From NCBI GenBank assembly GCA_052034115.1, contig JBPOIZ010000031.1, positions 1-64,000 on the forward strand: a DNA stretch of 64,000 bases, read 5' to 3'. Below the pieces are notes generated by a model. That model was given only the letters and a program-made list of their open reading frames with translations. It made no database searches and was not told where the DNA came from. Position numbers and translations under genes: made by a program. The DNA is from Lutibacillus sp052034115. Its GTDB lineage: Bacteria > Actinomycetota > Actinomycetes > Actinomycetales > Dermatophilaceae. Every line of letters starts with the position of its first letter. The stretch's first letter is position 1. This document shows positions 1 to 8,385 of the stretch, one piece after another.

Positions 1-165
1 CTGCCGGGGGCCTTCGTCGGCGTGCTCCTCGGAGGCGGCAGCCCGCTGCAGGCCGCTGCCGTGCAGCTGCTCGTGCTGGTCGCCTTGTTGCTCGTCCAAT
101 CGGTCGCGGTTGCCGGGACCCTCGAGCTCGTCGCGCGGGGTCGCCTCGTGCGTGCCCCGGGCTAG
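1..165 (+). CDS. fetB: C-terminal fragment of FetB-like (UPF0014) ABC permease
   Basis: Only the last 54 codons are in the window. They read LPGAFVGVLLGG near the start, then a long hydrophobic helix (residues 21-43 of the fragment) and a short basic tail. LPG-x-x-x-G-x-x-x-G followed by a Q-rich-to-hydrophobic helix is the usual end of FetB-type membrane proteins, which pair with FetA in a putative iron export ABC transporter. The gene starts outside the window. Its TAG stop (163-165) overlaps, on the opposite strand, the TAG stop of the next gene, so the two genes converge with no spacer. Family assignment rests on a short piece and is moderate. Confidence 0.55.
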   Translation: MPGAFVGVLLGGGSPLQAAAVQLLVLVALLLVQSVAVAGTLELVARGRLVRAPG

Positions 166-1229
166 GTGCGCACCGTCCCGGTCGTCAGCCCGACGAACCG
201 CGCGTAGGCCGTGACCGCCCGATGCAGCGCCGCCCGCTGGGTCGGTGAGGGTTCGACGAACCACGTGGGGGTGACCGCGACGGCATCTCGCCGCGCCGCC
301 CGCCGCCACGTGCCGACGACCCCCCTGCCCGTGACCAGCATGGGCAGAAACATCCCGTTGCCCCCGGGCACGACCCGCTCGATGAGGTCTGCCCCGCCGG
401 CATGCCCCCGATCGGCATACCCGAGGAGGTATTCGTCGAAGCCCGGCAGGAGCAGGACCGAGGTGCGCGCCGCCGGTGAGGCGGGTGCGGGGTCGAGCTC
501 GATCCCGGCCAGGGCCAGGGCCTCGCGGGCCCAGCGCAGGCCCTGGCCGGTCCACCAGGCCAGGTCGGCCTCGGTGACCGGAGCGCGCCCCCGCACGTAA
601 CGGCGGGCGATGGTCGCCATCGCCTCGTCGCGATCCAGATGGCGCTGCACCGCGAGCGCATCGAGCGGCCAGAAGGCCTGGTCGGTGCCCACTCGGGCGC
701 CCTGCCCGAGCCGCCCTTCGCGGGCCAGCAAGGACAGGATGTGGTAGCCCCGTTGATCCGCCGGCGAGATCCCGGCGGCGTCGAGCACCGCGAACGCCTC
801 GGAGCGGAGCAGCCCGTGGCCCGCGGCCGCGGCCGACTCGGCGGCAGACATCACCACGGCTCGAGCGGTGGCCACGATGTCCTCGGTCAGGCCCAGTTGG
901 GCGTGTCGCCGGGCCGCTGCGCGCTCGACCGGGCCGTTGAGCAGGCGGCACATCCACCGGGCGTCGGCCCCCGGAACCAGGTGGAGCGTGCCACGCATCG
1001 GCCAGGTGCGCACGATGTCACCGGAGGCGAGCGCCGCCTCGACGTCCGTGGCGACCAATCCGGGTGAACGCACCCCGACCGCCCACAGCGCGGACGCGTA
1101 GTCCTGGGCCTGGATGGCGCCCAGGTGCCGCACGACGGCCGCCGCCGTGCCGCCATGGGGCGGCGCCAATCCGAGTGAGGTCAGCCGCGCCGGACCGGTG
1201 CCGCGGCGGGGTCCTGCCCGGTCGGCCAT
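162..1229 (-). CDS. Winged-helix DNA-binding protein, AlkZ/YcaQ-like
   Basis: A 355-residue protein beginning MADRAGPRRG. The segment HLGAIQAQDYASALWAVGVR, then IVRTWPMRGTLHLV and LLLPGFDEYLLGY, is typical of the winged-helix AlkZ-related family (PF06224). Members include DNA glycosylases that unhook interstrand crosslinks, but most actinobacterial copies are untested. The ATG at 1227-1229 shares one base with the TGA of dnaE (TGATG), so it should be translated by coupling to the replicative polymerase gene. That fits a repair role but does not prove it. I chose this start because longer forms run into dnaE in another frame. Confidence 0.8.
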   Translation of the reverse strand: MADRAGPRRGTGPARLTSLGLAPPHGGTAAAVVRHLGAIQAQDYASALWAVGVRSPGLVATDVEAALASGDIVRTWPMRGTLHLVPGADARWMCRLLNGPVERAAARRHAQLGLTEDIVATARAVVMSAAESAAAAGHGLLRSEAFAVLDAAGISPADQRGYHILSLLAREGRLGQGARVGTDQAFWPLDALAVQRHLDRDEAMATIARRYVRGRAPVTEADLAWWTGQGLRWAREALALAGIELDPAPASPAARTSVLLLPGFDEYLLGYADRGHAGGADLIERVVPGGNGMFLPMLVTGRGVVGTWRRAARRDAVAVTPTWFVEPSPTQRAALHRAVTAYARFVGLTTGTVRT

Positions 1230-4200
1230 CAGGACAGGCAGGACGGGCCGAGGAGGGCCTTCAGGTCGCCGTACAGCGCCGGTGACGGGGCGACCCGCAA
1301 GGTGTCGATCGTCAGGATCGTCGCCCGCCCGGGGGAGGTCAGTTTGACCCGGACCTCGGTGCCACCGGGGTGTTCCTGTAACACGCCGCGGAGTCGCTCG
1401 ACGATCGGTGCCGTGGCTCGGGCCACCGGCAGGCTCAGGACGACCGGCCCAGAGGCCGCGGCTCGGACATCCGGCAACGACAGCTCGGTGGCCACGAGCG
1501 AGACCGACTCGTCCCGGTGACTCACCCGGCCCTTGACCGCGACGACGACATCGTGGGCGAGCATGGCACCGAACTGCTCGTAGGACTTGGGGAAGAAGAG
1601 CACCTCGACGGCGCCTTCGAGGTCCTCGACGGTGGCGATCGCCCAGAGCTCGCCACGCTTGTTGCGCTTGAGTTGCAGCCCGGTGACGAGCCCGGCGACG
1701 GTGAGCGAGTGGCCTTCGGGGATCGTCTCGTCGTTGGTCAGCGAGGCGATCGTCAGGTCGGAATGCCCGGCCAGGAGGTGCTCGATGCCGAGCAGGGGAT
1801 GGTCGGAGACATAGAGCCCGAGCATCTCCCGCTCGAAGGCCAGCAGGGCGGCCTTGTCCCATTCGTTGGCCGGAATGGGCGGCAGCACGACGAAGGTGGT
1901 GTCGGCCTCGACCACCAGGTCGGCGAAGAGCGAATCCTGCCCGATCGCTTCCTGACGCTTCTCATCCACGAGCGCGTCGAGGTAGACCTCGTGGACCTGT
2001 GCCAGGCCGAAGCGCGGCTCGCCGAGCGAGTCGAAGGCGCCGGCCTTGATGAGCGACTCGATGGTGCGCTTGTTGCACACCGTCATCGGCACCTTGCGGA
2101 CGAAGTCCTCGAAGGAGGTGAACGGACCCTTGTCGGTGCGGGCACCGACAATTGCCTCGACGACGTTCTCGCCGACGTTGCGGATCGCCGCCATCCCGAA
2201 CCGGATGTCGGATCCGACGGCGGTGAAGACCCCGATCGAGGTGTTGACATCGGGTGGCAGGACCTTGATGCCCATCCGGCGGCACTCGCCCAGGTAGAGC
2301 GCCGACTTGTCCTTGTCGTCGCGCACGCTAGTCAGCAGCGCGGCCATGTACTCGGCCGGAAAGTTCGCCTTGAGGTAGGCCGTCCAGTAACTGACCAGCC
2401 CGTATGCCGCGGTGTGTGCCTTGTTGAACGCGTAGTCGGAGAACGGGACGAGGATGTCCCACAGCGTGCGGACCGCGTCATCGCTGTAGCCGTGGGTGCG
2501 CATCCCCTCGCTGAACGGCACGAACTCGGCGTCCAGGACTTCCTTCTTCTTCTTGCCCATGGCCTTGCGCAGCATGTCGGCCTTGCCGAGGCTGTAGCCG
2601 GCGACCTTCTGGGCGATGAGCTGGACCTGCTCCTGGTAGACGATCAGCCCGTAGGTCGGGTCCAGGATCTCGGCGAGCGGCTCGGCCAGCTCACGGTGGA
2701 TCGGCTCGACCTTCTGCCGTCCGGTCTTGCGGAATGCGTAGTTGGTGTGGCTGTTCGCGCCCATCGGGCCGGGACGGTAGAGCGCCAGAGCCGCCGAGAT
2801 GTCCTCGAAGGTGTCTGGCTGCATCTGCCGCAGGAGGGTGCGCATGCCGCCACCGTCGAGCTGGAAGACGCCGAGGGTGTCGCCGCGCTGCAGCAGCTCG
2901 TAGGCGGGCTTGTCGGTCAGGTCCTTGCTCAGCTCGTCGAGGTCGATGGCGACCCCACGGTTGGCGGCGATGTTGGCGATCGCGTCGTCGATGATGGTCA
3001 GGTTGCGCAGCCCGAGGAAGTCCATCTTGACCAGGCCCAGCGACTCGCAGCTGGGGTAGTCGAACTGGGTGATGATCTGCCCGTCCTGTTCGCGGCGCAT
3101 GATCGGGATGACGTCGAGCAGCGGCTCGCTGGACATGATGACGCCGGCAGCGTGGACCCCCCACTGCCGTTTGAGGCCCTCCAGGCCCAATGCGGTGGCG
3201 ACGACCTCCTTGGCCTGCAGGTCGGTCTCCACGAGGGTCCGGAAGTCGGCCCCCTCGGCATACCGGTCGTGGCTCGGCTCGTAGATCTTCGCCAAGGGCA
3301 CGTCCTTGCCCATGACGGCGGCGGGCATGGCCTTGGTCAGGCGCTCCCCCATGGCGAACGGATGGCCCATGACCCGGGCCGCGTCCTTGACCGCTTGCTT
3401 GGCCTTGATGGTCCCGTAGGTGACGATCTGGGCCACTCGGTCGTCGCCGTACTTCTCGGTGACGTAGCGGATCACCTCGCCGCGCCGACGTTCGTCGAAG
3501 TCGACATCGAAGTCGGGCATGGATGGGCGCTCGGGGTTGAGGAACCGCTCGAAGATCAGGCCGTGCGGCACTGGGTCGAGGTCGGTGATGCGCATCGCAT
3601 AGGCGCACATCGATCCGGCACCGGAGCCACGCCCCGGACCGACCCGGATGCCGTGGTCCTTGGCCCAGTTGATGAAGTCGGCGACGACGAGGAAGTAGCC
3701 GGGGTAGCCCTTCCCGATGATGACCTCGGACTCGTAGGCCGCCTGCTTTCGGGCGTAGTCCGGGACCCCGAGGGGGAAGCGCGCCCGGAGCCCGCGCTCG
3801 ACCTCCTTGATGAACCAACTCGTCTCGTCCTCGCCGTCGGGGACAGGGAACCGCGGCATGTAGCGACCCTCGCCAAGGGTGAACGAGACATTGCACATCT
3901 CGGCGACGGCAAGAGTGTTGTCGCACGCTTCGGGCAACTCGGTGAAGAGCGAGCGCATCTGGTCGGGGCTCTTGAGGTAGAACTCGTCGGCGTCGAACTT
4001 GAACCGCCCCGGGTCCATGAGCGTCGATGCGGACTGGACGCACAACAACGCCGCGTGGGCCTGCGCATCACCGGAGCCGGTGTAGTGCAGGTCGTTGGTC
4101 GCCAGCAGGGGCAACCCGAGGTCCTTGGCGATCCGCAGCAGGCCGTCCTGGGTCTGCTTCTCGATGCCCAGGCCGTGGTCCATGACCTCGGCGAAGTAGT

Positions 4201-4765
4201 AGTCCTTGCCGAAGATGTCGCGCATGTCGGCGGCGGCGGTGAGCGCCTCGCGGTATTGCCCGAAACGCAGCCGCGTCTGCACCTCACCGCCGACGCACCC
4301 GGTGGTGCCGATGAGCCCTCCGGCGTACGTCTGGAGCAGCTCGGCATCGATCCGCGGCTTGAAGTAGAACCCCTCCAGCGACGCCAGCGAGGCCAGGCGG
4401 AAGAGATTGTGCAGCCCGTTGTTGTTGCGGGCCAGCAGCGTCATGTGGGTGTAGGCGCCGCTGCCCCCGACGTCGTCGCGACCGCCGTCGCCGAACTTCA
4501 CCCGGGACCGGTCGCCACGCTTGGTGCCCGGCGTGAGGTAGGCCTCGACCCCGATGATCGGCTTGACGCCGGTGCCTTGGGCCTTCTTCCAGAACTCGAA
4601 CGCCCCGAAGACATATCCGTGGTCGGTCGTCGCCAGGGCCGGCATCCCCATCCGTGCGGCCGCCTCGAAGAGCTCGTCGATCCGGGCCGCCCCGTCGAGC
4701 ATGGAGTACTCGGTGTGGACGTGCAGATGAACGAACTGGTCGGCGGAGGCAGGCTGGGGGGACAT
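1229..4765 (-). CDS. dnaE: DNA polymerase III alpha subunit (replicative)
   Basis: A 1178-residue catalytic subunit of the replicative polymerase. The N-terminal PHP domain shows FVHLHVHTEYSMLDG and ATTDHGYVFG. The catalytic palm motif PDFDVDF lies at residues 417-423, with Asp418 and Asp420 as expected metal ligands. The fingers include GRGSGAGS, and a helix-hairpin-helix and OB fold follow in the C-terminal third. Length matches actinobacterial DnaE1 (about 1180). An in-frame start 16 codons upstream exists, but MSPQPASADQ at 4765 sits closer to the usual PHP start. It lies 72 bases downstream of rluD and its stop overlaps the AlkZ-like start. Confidence 0.97.
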   Translation of the reverse strand: MSPQPASADQFVHLHVHTEYSMLDGAARIDELFEAAARMGMPALATTDHGYVFGAFEFWKKAQGTGVKPIIGVEAYLTPGTKRGDRSRVKFGDGGRDDVGGSGAYTHMTLLARNNNGLHNLFRLASLASLEGFYFKPRIDAELLQTYAGGLIGTTGCVGGEVQTRLRFGQYREALTAAADMRDIFGKDYYFAEVMDHGLGIEKQTQDGLLRIAKDLGLPLLATNDLHYTGSGDAQAHAALLCVQSASTLMDPGRFKFDADEFYLKSPDQMRSLFTELPEACDNTLAVAEMCNVSFTLGEGRYMPRFPVPDGEDETSWFIKEVERGLRARFPLGVPDYARKQAAYESEVIIGKGYPGYFLVVADFINWAKDHGIRVGPGRGSGAGSMCAYAMRITDLDPVPHGLIFERFLNPERPSMPDFDVDFDERRRGEVIRYVTEKYGDDRVAQIVTYGTIKAKQAVKDAARVMGHPFAMGERLTKAMPAAVMGKDVPLAKIYEPSHDRYAEGADFRTLVETDLQAKEVVATALGLEGLKRQWGVHAAGVIMSSEPLLDVIPIMRREQDGQIITQFDYPSCESLGLVKMDFLGLRNLTIIDDAIANIAANRGVAIDLDELSKDLTDKPAYELLQRGDTLGVFQLDGGGMRTLLRQMQPDTFEDISAALALYRPGPMGANSHTNYAFRKTGRQKVEPIHRELAEPLAEILDPTYGLIVYQEQVQLIAQKVAGYSLGKADMLRKAMGKKKKEVLDAEFVPFSEGMRTHGYSDDAVRTLWDILVPFSDYAFNKAHTAAYGLVSYWTAYLKANFPAEYMAALLTSVRDDKDKSALYLGECRRMGIKVLPPDVNTSIGVFTAVGSDIRFGMAAIRNVGENVVEAIVGARTDKGPFTSFEDFVRKVPMTVCNKRTIESLIKAGAFDSLGEPRFGLAQVHEVYLDALVDEKRQEAIGQDSLFADLVVEADTTFVVLPPIPANEWDKAALLAFEREMLGLYVSDHPLLGIEHLLAGHSDLTIASLTNDETIPEGHSLTVAGLVTGLQLKRNKRGELWAIATVEDLEGAVEVLFFPKSYEQFGAMLAHDVVVAVKGRVSHRDESVSLVATELSLPDVRAAASGPVVLSLPVARATAPIVERLRGVLQEHPGGTEVRVKLTSPGRATILTIDTLRVAPSPALYGDLKALLGPSCLS

Positions 4766-4837
4766 CCCTGCGAGTGTATGACGGCCCGCCCACACCCCCG
4801 CGCGTGTCGTCACGGGGTGTCGGCCCCCGAGCCGCGC

Positions 4838-5761
4838 TCAGTCTGCGATGAGGTCCAGGGCGCGCTCGAGGTCCGCAGCGAACGGGCTGTCGAAGGTGAC
4901 CCATTCCCCCGACCCGGGGTGGACGAAGGACAGCGCGCTGGCATGCAGCCACTGCCGATCGAGGCGGAGCCGGGTGGCCAGCCGAGGGTCGGCGCCATAC
5001 GTGAGGTCGCCGCACAGCGGATGATGCAGGGCCGAGAAGTGGACCCTGATCTGGTGCGTGCGTCCGGTCTCCAGGCCGATGCGCAGCAACGAGGCATGGC
5101 GGAACGCCTCGACGAGCTCGTAGTGGGTCACGGCATGCCGCCCCGAGTCCATCACGGCGAACTTGTAGTCGTGGCCGGGGTGCCGACCGATCGGGGCGTC
5201 GATGGTGCCTTCGTGCGGATCGGGCAGCCCCTGGACGAGTGCGTGGTAGACCTTGTCGACCTCGCGGGCCTTGAAGGCCCGCTTCAGCCGGCTGTAGGCC
5301 GTCTCGGAAGCGCAGACCACCATGAGGCCGGAGGTGCCGACATCCAGGCGGCTGACGATGCCCTGGCGTTCTGCGGCACCGGACGTGGCGATCCGGTAGC
5401 CGGCGGCAGCGAGCCCGCCGAGGACGTCAGGACCGTCCCAGCCCACGCTCGGGTGGGCGGCGACGCCGGCAGGTTTGTCGACGACGACGATCTCGGTGTC
5501 GGCGTGCACCACGCTCAGGCCCGGCACCTCCCGGGCCACCACGGCCAGCGGCGCCCGGGGCGCCGGGAGCGTCACGTCCAGGACGTCGCCGGCGCGAACC
5601 CGATCGGCCTTGGCCGGTGCCCGATCGTTGACCAGCACCGAACCGGCGGCAACCAGCTCGGCGGCGGCGGTCCGGCTCAGGCCGAACAACCGCGACAGCG
5701 CGGTGTCGAGGCGCTCCCCCGCAAGTCCGTCGGGGACGGTGAGCAGGCGGGCCGAGGTCAT
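4838..5761 (-). CDS. rluD: RluD-family 23S rRNA pseudouridine synthase
   Basis: A 307-residue protein with an N-terminal S4 RNA-binding domain (about residues 10-75, ERLDTALSRLFGLSRTAA) and a pseudouridine synthase core. The catalytic motif is VSRLDVGTSGLMV, whose Asp is the nucleophile. The later GLETGRTHQIRVHF motif is also typical of RluA/RluD enzymes, which modify helix 69 of 23S rRNA; the exact target is inferred. The ATG at 5761 overlaps the lspA TGA by four bases (ATGA). The lspA-rluD pairing is common in bacteria and supports both calls. Confidence 0.92.
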   Translation of the reverse strand: MTSARLLTVPDGLAGERLDTALSRLFGLSRTAAAELVAAGSVLVNDRAPAKADRVRAGDVLDVTLPAPRAPLAVVAREVPGLSVVHADTEIVVVDKPAGVAAHPSVGWDGPDVLGGLAAAGYRIATSGAAERQGIVSRLDVGTSGLMVVCASETAYSRLKRAFKAREVDKVYHALVQGLPDPHEGTIDAPIGRHPGHDYKFAVMDSGRHAVTHYELVEAFRHASLLRIGLETGRTHQIRVHFSALHHPLCGDLTYGADPRLATRLRLDRQWLHASALSFVHPGSGEWVTFDSPFAADLERALDLIAD

Positions 5762-6294
5762 CGAGGTGCTGCCGACCCGTCGAGGGCGACCCCGCGGACC
5801 GTGAGCACGGCGATGAGCAGAGCCGCCGCGACGATGGCGATGTCCGCCACATTCCCGACGAACACTCGGTAGTCGATGAAGTCGACGACGTGCCCTTGGG
5901 CGAAGCCCGGCTCGCGGAACAGCCGGTCGGTGAGGTTTCCGAGCGCTCCCCCGAGCAGCAAACCCAGCGCCCAAGCCCACGCACGGCTCCCGATGCGTCG
6001 GCTGGCCCGGATCGCGACGACGAGGATGACGCAGGCGACGACGGTGAGCAGCCACGTGCTGCCGGTGCCGATGGACAGCGCCGCCCCCGGGTTGCGGATG
6101 AGCCGCAGCCGGATCAAGGACCCGACGACGTTGACCGGCTCCGCGTCGGTCAACGACGAGATGGCCCAGATTTTGCTGGCCTGGTCCAGGACATAGACCA
6201 CCGCAGCGACGAGCACGAGGACGACCAGGAGCGCCGGCCGCGGAGGCGACGTGGTCCGCTCAGCGCTCAGTGGCGCTCCTGCTTCTGCTTGCAT
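5758..6294 (-). CDS. lspA: Lipoprotein signal peptidase II
   Basis: A 178-residue inner-membrane aspartyl protease that cleaves signal peptides from diacylated prolipoproteins. Four hydrophobic segments are visible (about 21-36, 80-97, 106-120, 147-167). Family motifs are LDQASK (Asp37), RNPGAALS (68-75), GNLTDRLF with Asp123, and GNVADIA with Asp151; the last two Asp residues should be the catalytic pair. The chosen ATG (6294) overlaps the end of the upstream zinc-finger gene by 28 bases, which is longer than other overlaps here, so the start is slightly uncertain. It is followed by rluD. Confidence 0.95.
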   Translation of the reverse strand: MQAEAGAPLSAERTTSPPRPALLVVLVLVAAVVYVLDQASKIWAISSLTDAEPVNVVGSLIRLRLIRNPGAALSIGTGSTWLLTVVACVILVVAIRASRRIGSRAWAWALGLLLGGALGNLTDRLFREPGFAQGHVVDFIDYRVFVGNVADIAIVAAALLIAVLTVRGVALDGSAAPR

Positions 6295-6698
6295 GACACG
6301 CACAGGGTGGCACGGGGTGCTGCCTGAAGTCGAAACTTGCCGATCGGCTCGCCGCACTGCTCGCACACGCCATACCCGCCGCCGGTCAACCGCACCAAGG
6401 CGTGGCGGCTCTGTTCGAGCAAGTCGCGGGCGTTGTTGGCGACGGTGAGCTCCTGCTCGCGCTCGAAGGCCTTGGCGCCGGCGTCCGCCGTGTCGTCGCC
6501 GACGTCCGCACCGGCATCGTCGATGAGCGCAGCGATGTCGTGCTCGACCGTGTTGATCTCCCGCTGGAGATGGTCGATGTCGTGCTCCAAGGCCCGCCGC
6601 AGGTCGGCCACCTCGTCGTCCGTCCAGGGATCCTCGTTGGGCCGCACCGGCAGCCCCTTCGGGACGCTCGCCGCCCCCGAGCTCTTCCGCGCAGCCAT
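6267..6698 (-). CDS. TraR/DksA-type zinc-finger protein
   Basis: A 143-residue protein: a charged helical part (residues 20-95) that should form a coiled coil, then a zinc finger with CEQCGEP and, 19 residues on, LCVSCK. This is the DksA/TraR C4 zinc-finger arrangement. In Proteobacteria DksA works with ppGpp in the RNA polymerase secondary channel. Actinobacterial proteins of this type next to lspA are mostly uncharacterised, so a transcription role is inference. The ATG at 6698 has a good ribosome binding site (GGAGGG, five bases upstream). A promoter-like sequence lies at 6753-6782. Confidence 0.85.
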   Translation of the reverse strand: MAARKSSGAASVPKGLPVRPNEDPWTDDEVADLRRALEHDIDHLQREINTVEHDIAALIDDAGADVGDDTADAGAKAFEREQELTVANNARDLLEQSRHALVRLTGGGYGVCEQCGEPIGKFRLQAAPRATLCVSCKQKQERH

Positions 6699-6752
6699 GA
6701 TTGCCCTCCGTCGAACCGGCCCCGGGCGAATGCCAGGGGCAACCTGGCCGGA

Positions 6753-6782
6753 AGGATAGGCGAGGACTGCATCGAGCCTCAA
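6753..6782 (-). promoter_or_regulatory. Candidate promoter of the dksA-like/lspA/rluD operon
   Basis: On the minus strand TTGAGG (6777-6782) and TATCCT (6753-6758) are separated by 18 bases. Each matches four of six positions of the housekeeping sigma consensus. The element lies about 55 bases upstream of the zinc-finger ATG, just past the divIVA terminator. Confidence 0.45.
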
Positions 6783-6830
6783 TGGCCGAGTTTCCCGCGG
6801 TTGTGGTCTGCTCCATCACATCCGACAGGA

Positions 6831-6866
6831 CACCGCCCGCGATCCGATCTCGGATCGCGGGCGGTG
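6831..6866 (-). terminator. Strong hairpin terminator after divIVA
   Basis: A perfect 16-base-pair stem (6831-6846 with 6851-6866) closes a four-base loop ATCT. It begins 16 bases beyond the divIVA stop codon at 6883. No U-tract follows, which is usual for high-GC actinobacterial terminators. It separates the division block from the dksA-like operon promoter. Confidence 0.75.
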
Positions 6867-6882
6867 ACTGGTCCGCGGACGG

Positions 6883-7950
6883 TCAGGCGCCTTCGGCAGC
6901 CGGGGCTTCCGCGCCGACGTGGGCCAGCTCCGAGAGCTGGTTCTCGAGGTACTGCTTGAGCTGCTTGCGGTAGGTGCGCTCGAAATCGCGCAGCTCGTCG
7001 ATCTGTCGCTGCAGGGACGACTTCTCGGTCTCCAGCTCCTCGAGGATCGCGGCCTTCTTCTGCTGGGCCTCGGCCACCATGCCCGTCGAACGCTCCCGGG
7101 CCTCGGTGATCATCTCCTCGCGGCGGGCGTCCGCCTCGGTCATCATCTGGTCGTGCTGCGACTGGGCCGTGGCGATGAGCTCGTCGTGGCGGCTCTGCGC
7201 GGTGCCCACGAGTTCGTCGTGCCGGTTCTGGGCCGTGGTGAGCAACTCCTCGTGCCGGGCCTGGGCCTCGCTCACCAGCTGCTCGCGGATCGCCTCACCG
7301 CGAGCGACGTGCTCGTCGTGGAGGCGCTGGGCCATCTCCAGGATGCCGGCCGCCGCAACGGTGCCGCCCGAGGTGGCCGGGCCGGTGTCCGGCAATGGCG
7401 CCGAGACGACCACCGGAGCCGGAACGGCGGCGGCGGCCCGCTCGGCCGCCTCGCGCTCGGCAGCCTCGGCCCGCTGGGCAGCAGTGCGCTCGGCCTCATC
7501 GGCCCGCTGCGCCGCCGTGCGCTCGGCCTCGTCGGCGCGAGTCAGCGCCGACCCGGCCCGCTCCTCGGCGGCCCGCTCGGCGCCGTCGGCACGCTCCGCG
7601 GCGGCCGCGATCCGAGACTCCGCCTGGGCCTCGGCCTCCGAGACCCGGGTGGTGACGGTAGCCAGCTGCTCTTCGGCGGCGTCGATCTGACCCTTGAGCT
7701 CGGTCAGCTTGGCCGACGCGGCGTCGAGCTCCTCGGCCGACACGACCGGGCCGGCCACCGCAGAGGGCAGTCCCCGGCCAGCGCGGCAGTCGTTCAGCTG
7801 CTGCAGGTAGTCATCCCGCTGAGCCATGAGAGCACGCATCTCGGCCACGATCTCGTCGAGGAAGTCGTCGACCTCGCGCTCGTCATAACCCTTGCGGAAC
7901 TGGGTGCTCTGGAACTGTTTGTTGAGGATGTCCTCGGGCGTCAGCGCCAT
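6883..7950 (-). CDS. divIVA: DivIVA/Wag31-type polar growth and septum protein
   Basis: A 355-residue protein. Residues 1-60 are the DivIVA membrane-binding domain (MALTPEDILNKQF, GYDEREVDDFLDEI). A second conserved coiled-coil end is at about 310-340 (FERTYRKQLKQYLENQL). In actinobacteria DivIVA marks curved membrane, recruits the elongation machinery to poles and is usually essential. It is longer than Wag31 of mycobacteria (about 260) because of two tandem 11-residue repeat blocks: residues 121-171 (ADEAERTAAQR twice) and 220-307 (eight units such as NRHDELVGTAQ). The ribosome binding site GAGGTG precedes the ATG. It has its own promoter and terminator. Confidence 0.94.
   Translation of the reverse strand: MALTPEDILNKQFQSTQFRKGYDEREVDDFLDEIVAEMRALMAQRDDYLQQLNDCRAGRGLPSAVAGPVVSAEELDAASAKLTELKGQIDAAEEQLATVTTRVSEAEAQAESRIAAAAERADGAERAAEERAGSALTRADEAERTAAQRADEAERTAAQRAEAAEREAAERAAAAVPAPVVVSAPLPDTGPATSGGTVAAAGILEMAQRLHDEHVARGEAIREQLVSEAQARHEELLTTAQNRHDELVGTAQSRHDELIATAQSQHDQMMTEADARREEMITEARERSTGMVAEAQQKKAAILEELETEKSSLQRQIDELRDFERTYRKQLKQYLENQLSELAHVGAEAPAAEGA
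7030..7293 (-). repeat. Eight 11-residue (hendecad) repeats in divIVA
   Basis: Residues 220-307 divide into eight consecutive 11-residue units, for example ARHEELLTTAQ, NRHDELVGTAQ, SRHDELIATAQ and ARREEMITEAR. The spacing of hydrophobic positions fits a hendecad rather than a heptad coiled coil. The DNA repeat unit is 33 bases with partial sequence conservation. Confidence 0.85.
7438..7590 (-). repeat. Alanine/glutamate-rich hendecad repeats in divIVA
   Basis: Residues 121-171 contain ADGAERAAEER, a seven-residue break, two identical ADEAERTAAQR units and AEAAEREAAER. They lie just before a proline-rich hinge (about 174-192) that separates them from the second block. Confidence 0.8.
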
Positions 7951-7985
7951 GTTTCACCTCGACTTGGCCGGATTGGTCAGGGCCC

Positions 7986-8014
7986 ACCGTACCGGGCCAG
8001 CGCGTCAGTCCCAA
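7986..8014 (-). promoter_or_regulatory. Candidate divIVA promoter
   Basis: On the minus strand TTGGGA (8009-8014) and TACGGT (7986-7991) are 17 bases apart. The element sits about 36 bases upstream of the divIVA ATG in the only sizeable gap (131 bases) between yggT and divIVA, so divIVA can be expressed apart from the upstream division genes. Confidence 0.5.
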
Positions 8015-8081
8015 GCGCGGCGGTGCAGATGCCCCGCGGTGAGCGTCCTCATCGGCCGGTAGGACCGTTGTCGGTGTCGGC

Positions 8082-8372
8082 CTACCGGGCCAGACCAGCG
8101 GTGATGCTCAGCAGGAGCGACACCCCGAGGAACAGCACGAGCATGGACAGATCGATCGCCGCGCCCCCTAGTCGAAGCGGTGGAATCAGCTTGCGTAGCG
8201 CGCGCACCGCAGGGTCGGTCACGGTGAAGACAGCCTCGGCCAGCACGAGCACGACACCCGTCGGGCGCCAGTCCCGCGCAAAGACCTGGACCCACTCGAT
8301 GATGAATCGGCCAATGAGGGCCGCAAAGAACAGCCACAGCAGCAGGTGCAGGACCGAGAAGAGGGCACCCAC
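8082..8372 (-). CDS. yggT: YggT family small membrane protein
   Basis: A 96-residue protein with two hydrophobic segments (about 5-25 and 70-93) around a short loop containing the family motif VTDPAVRALRKLIPPL. YggT proteins are found next to sepF, ftsZ and divIVA across Gram-positive bacteria and are thought to support membrane or division functions; the biochemical role is unknown. It lies 13 bases after sepF and so is probably in the same transcript. Confidence 0.9.
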   Translation of the reverse strand: MGALFSVLHLLLWLFFAALIGRFIIEWVQVFARDWRPTGVVLVLAEAVFTVTDPAVRALRKLIPPLRLGGAAIDLSMLVLFLGVSLLLSITAGLAR

Positions 8373-8385
8373 GGAACGCCGGACC

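Noticed and set aside
1517..5872. A 1451-codon open frame on the plus strand opposite dnaE and rluD
   Set aside because: It is antisense to well-conserved genes, has no recognisable domain and low-complexity composition. Long antisense frames are expected at 70% G+C.
6831..6866. Perfect inverted repeats as transposon ends or attachment sites
   Set aside because: This and the other perfect stems (36241-36273, 53187-53225, 56227-56260) each lie directly after a stop codon, have short loops and no flanking duplication; they fit terminators.
7438..7590. Repeat block as a CRISPR or intergenic repeat
   Set aside because: The repeats are in frame inside divIVA and explained by the coiled coil.
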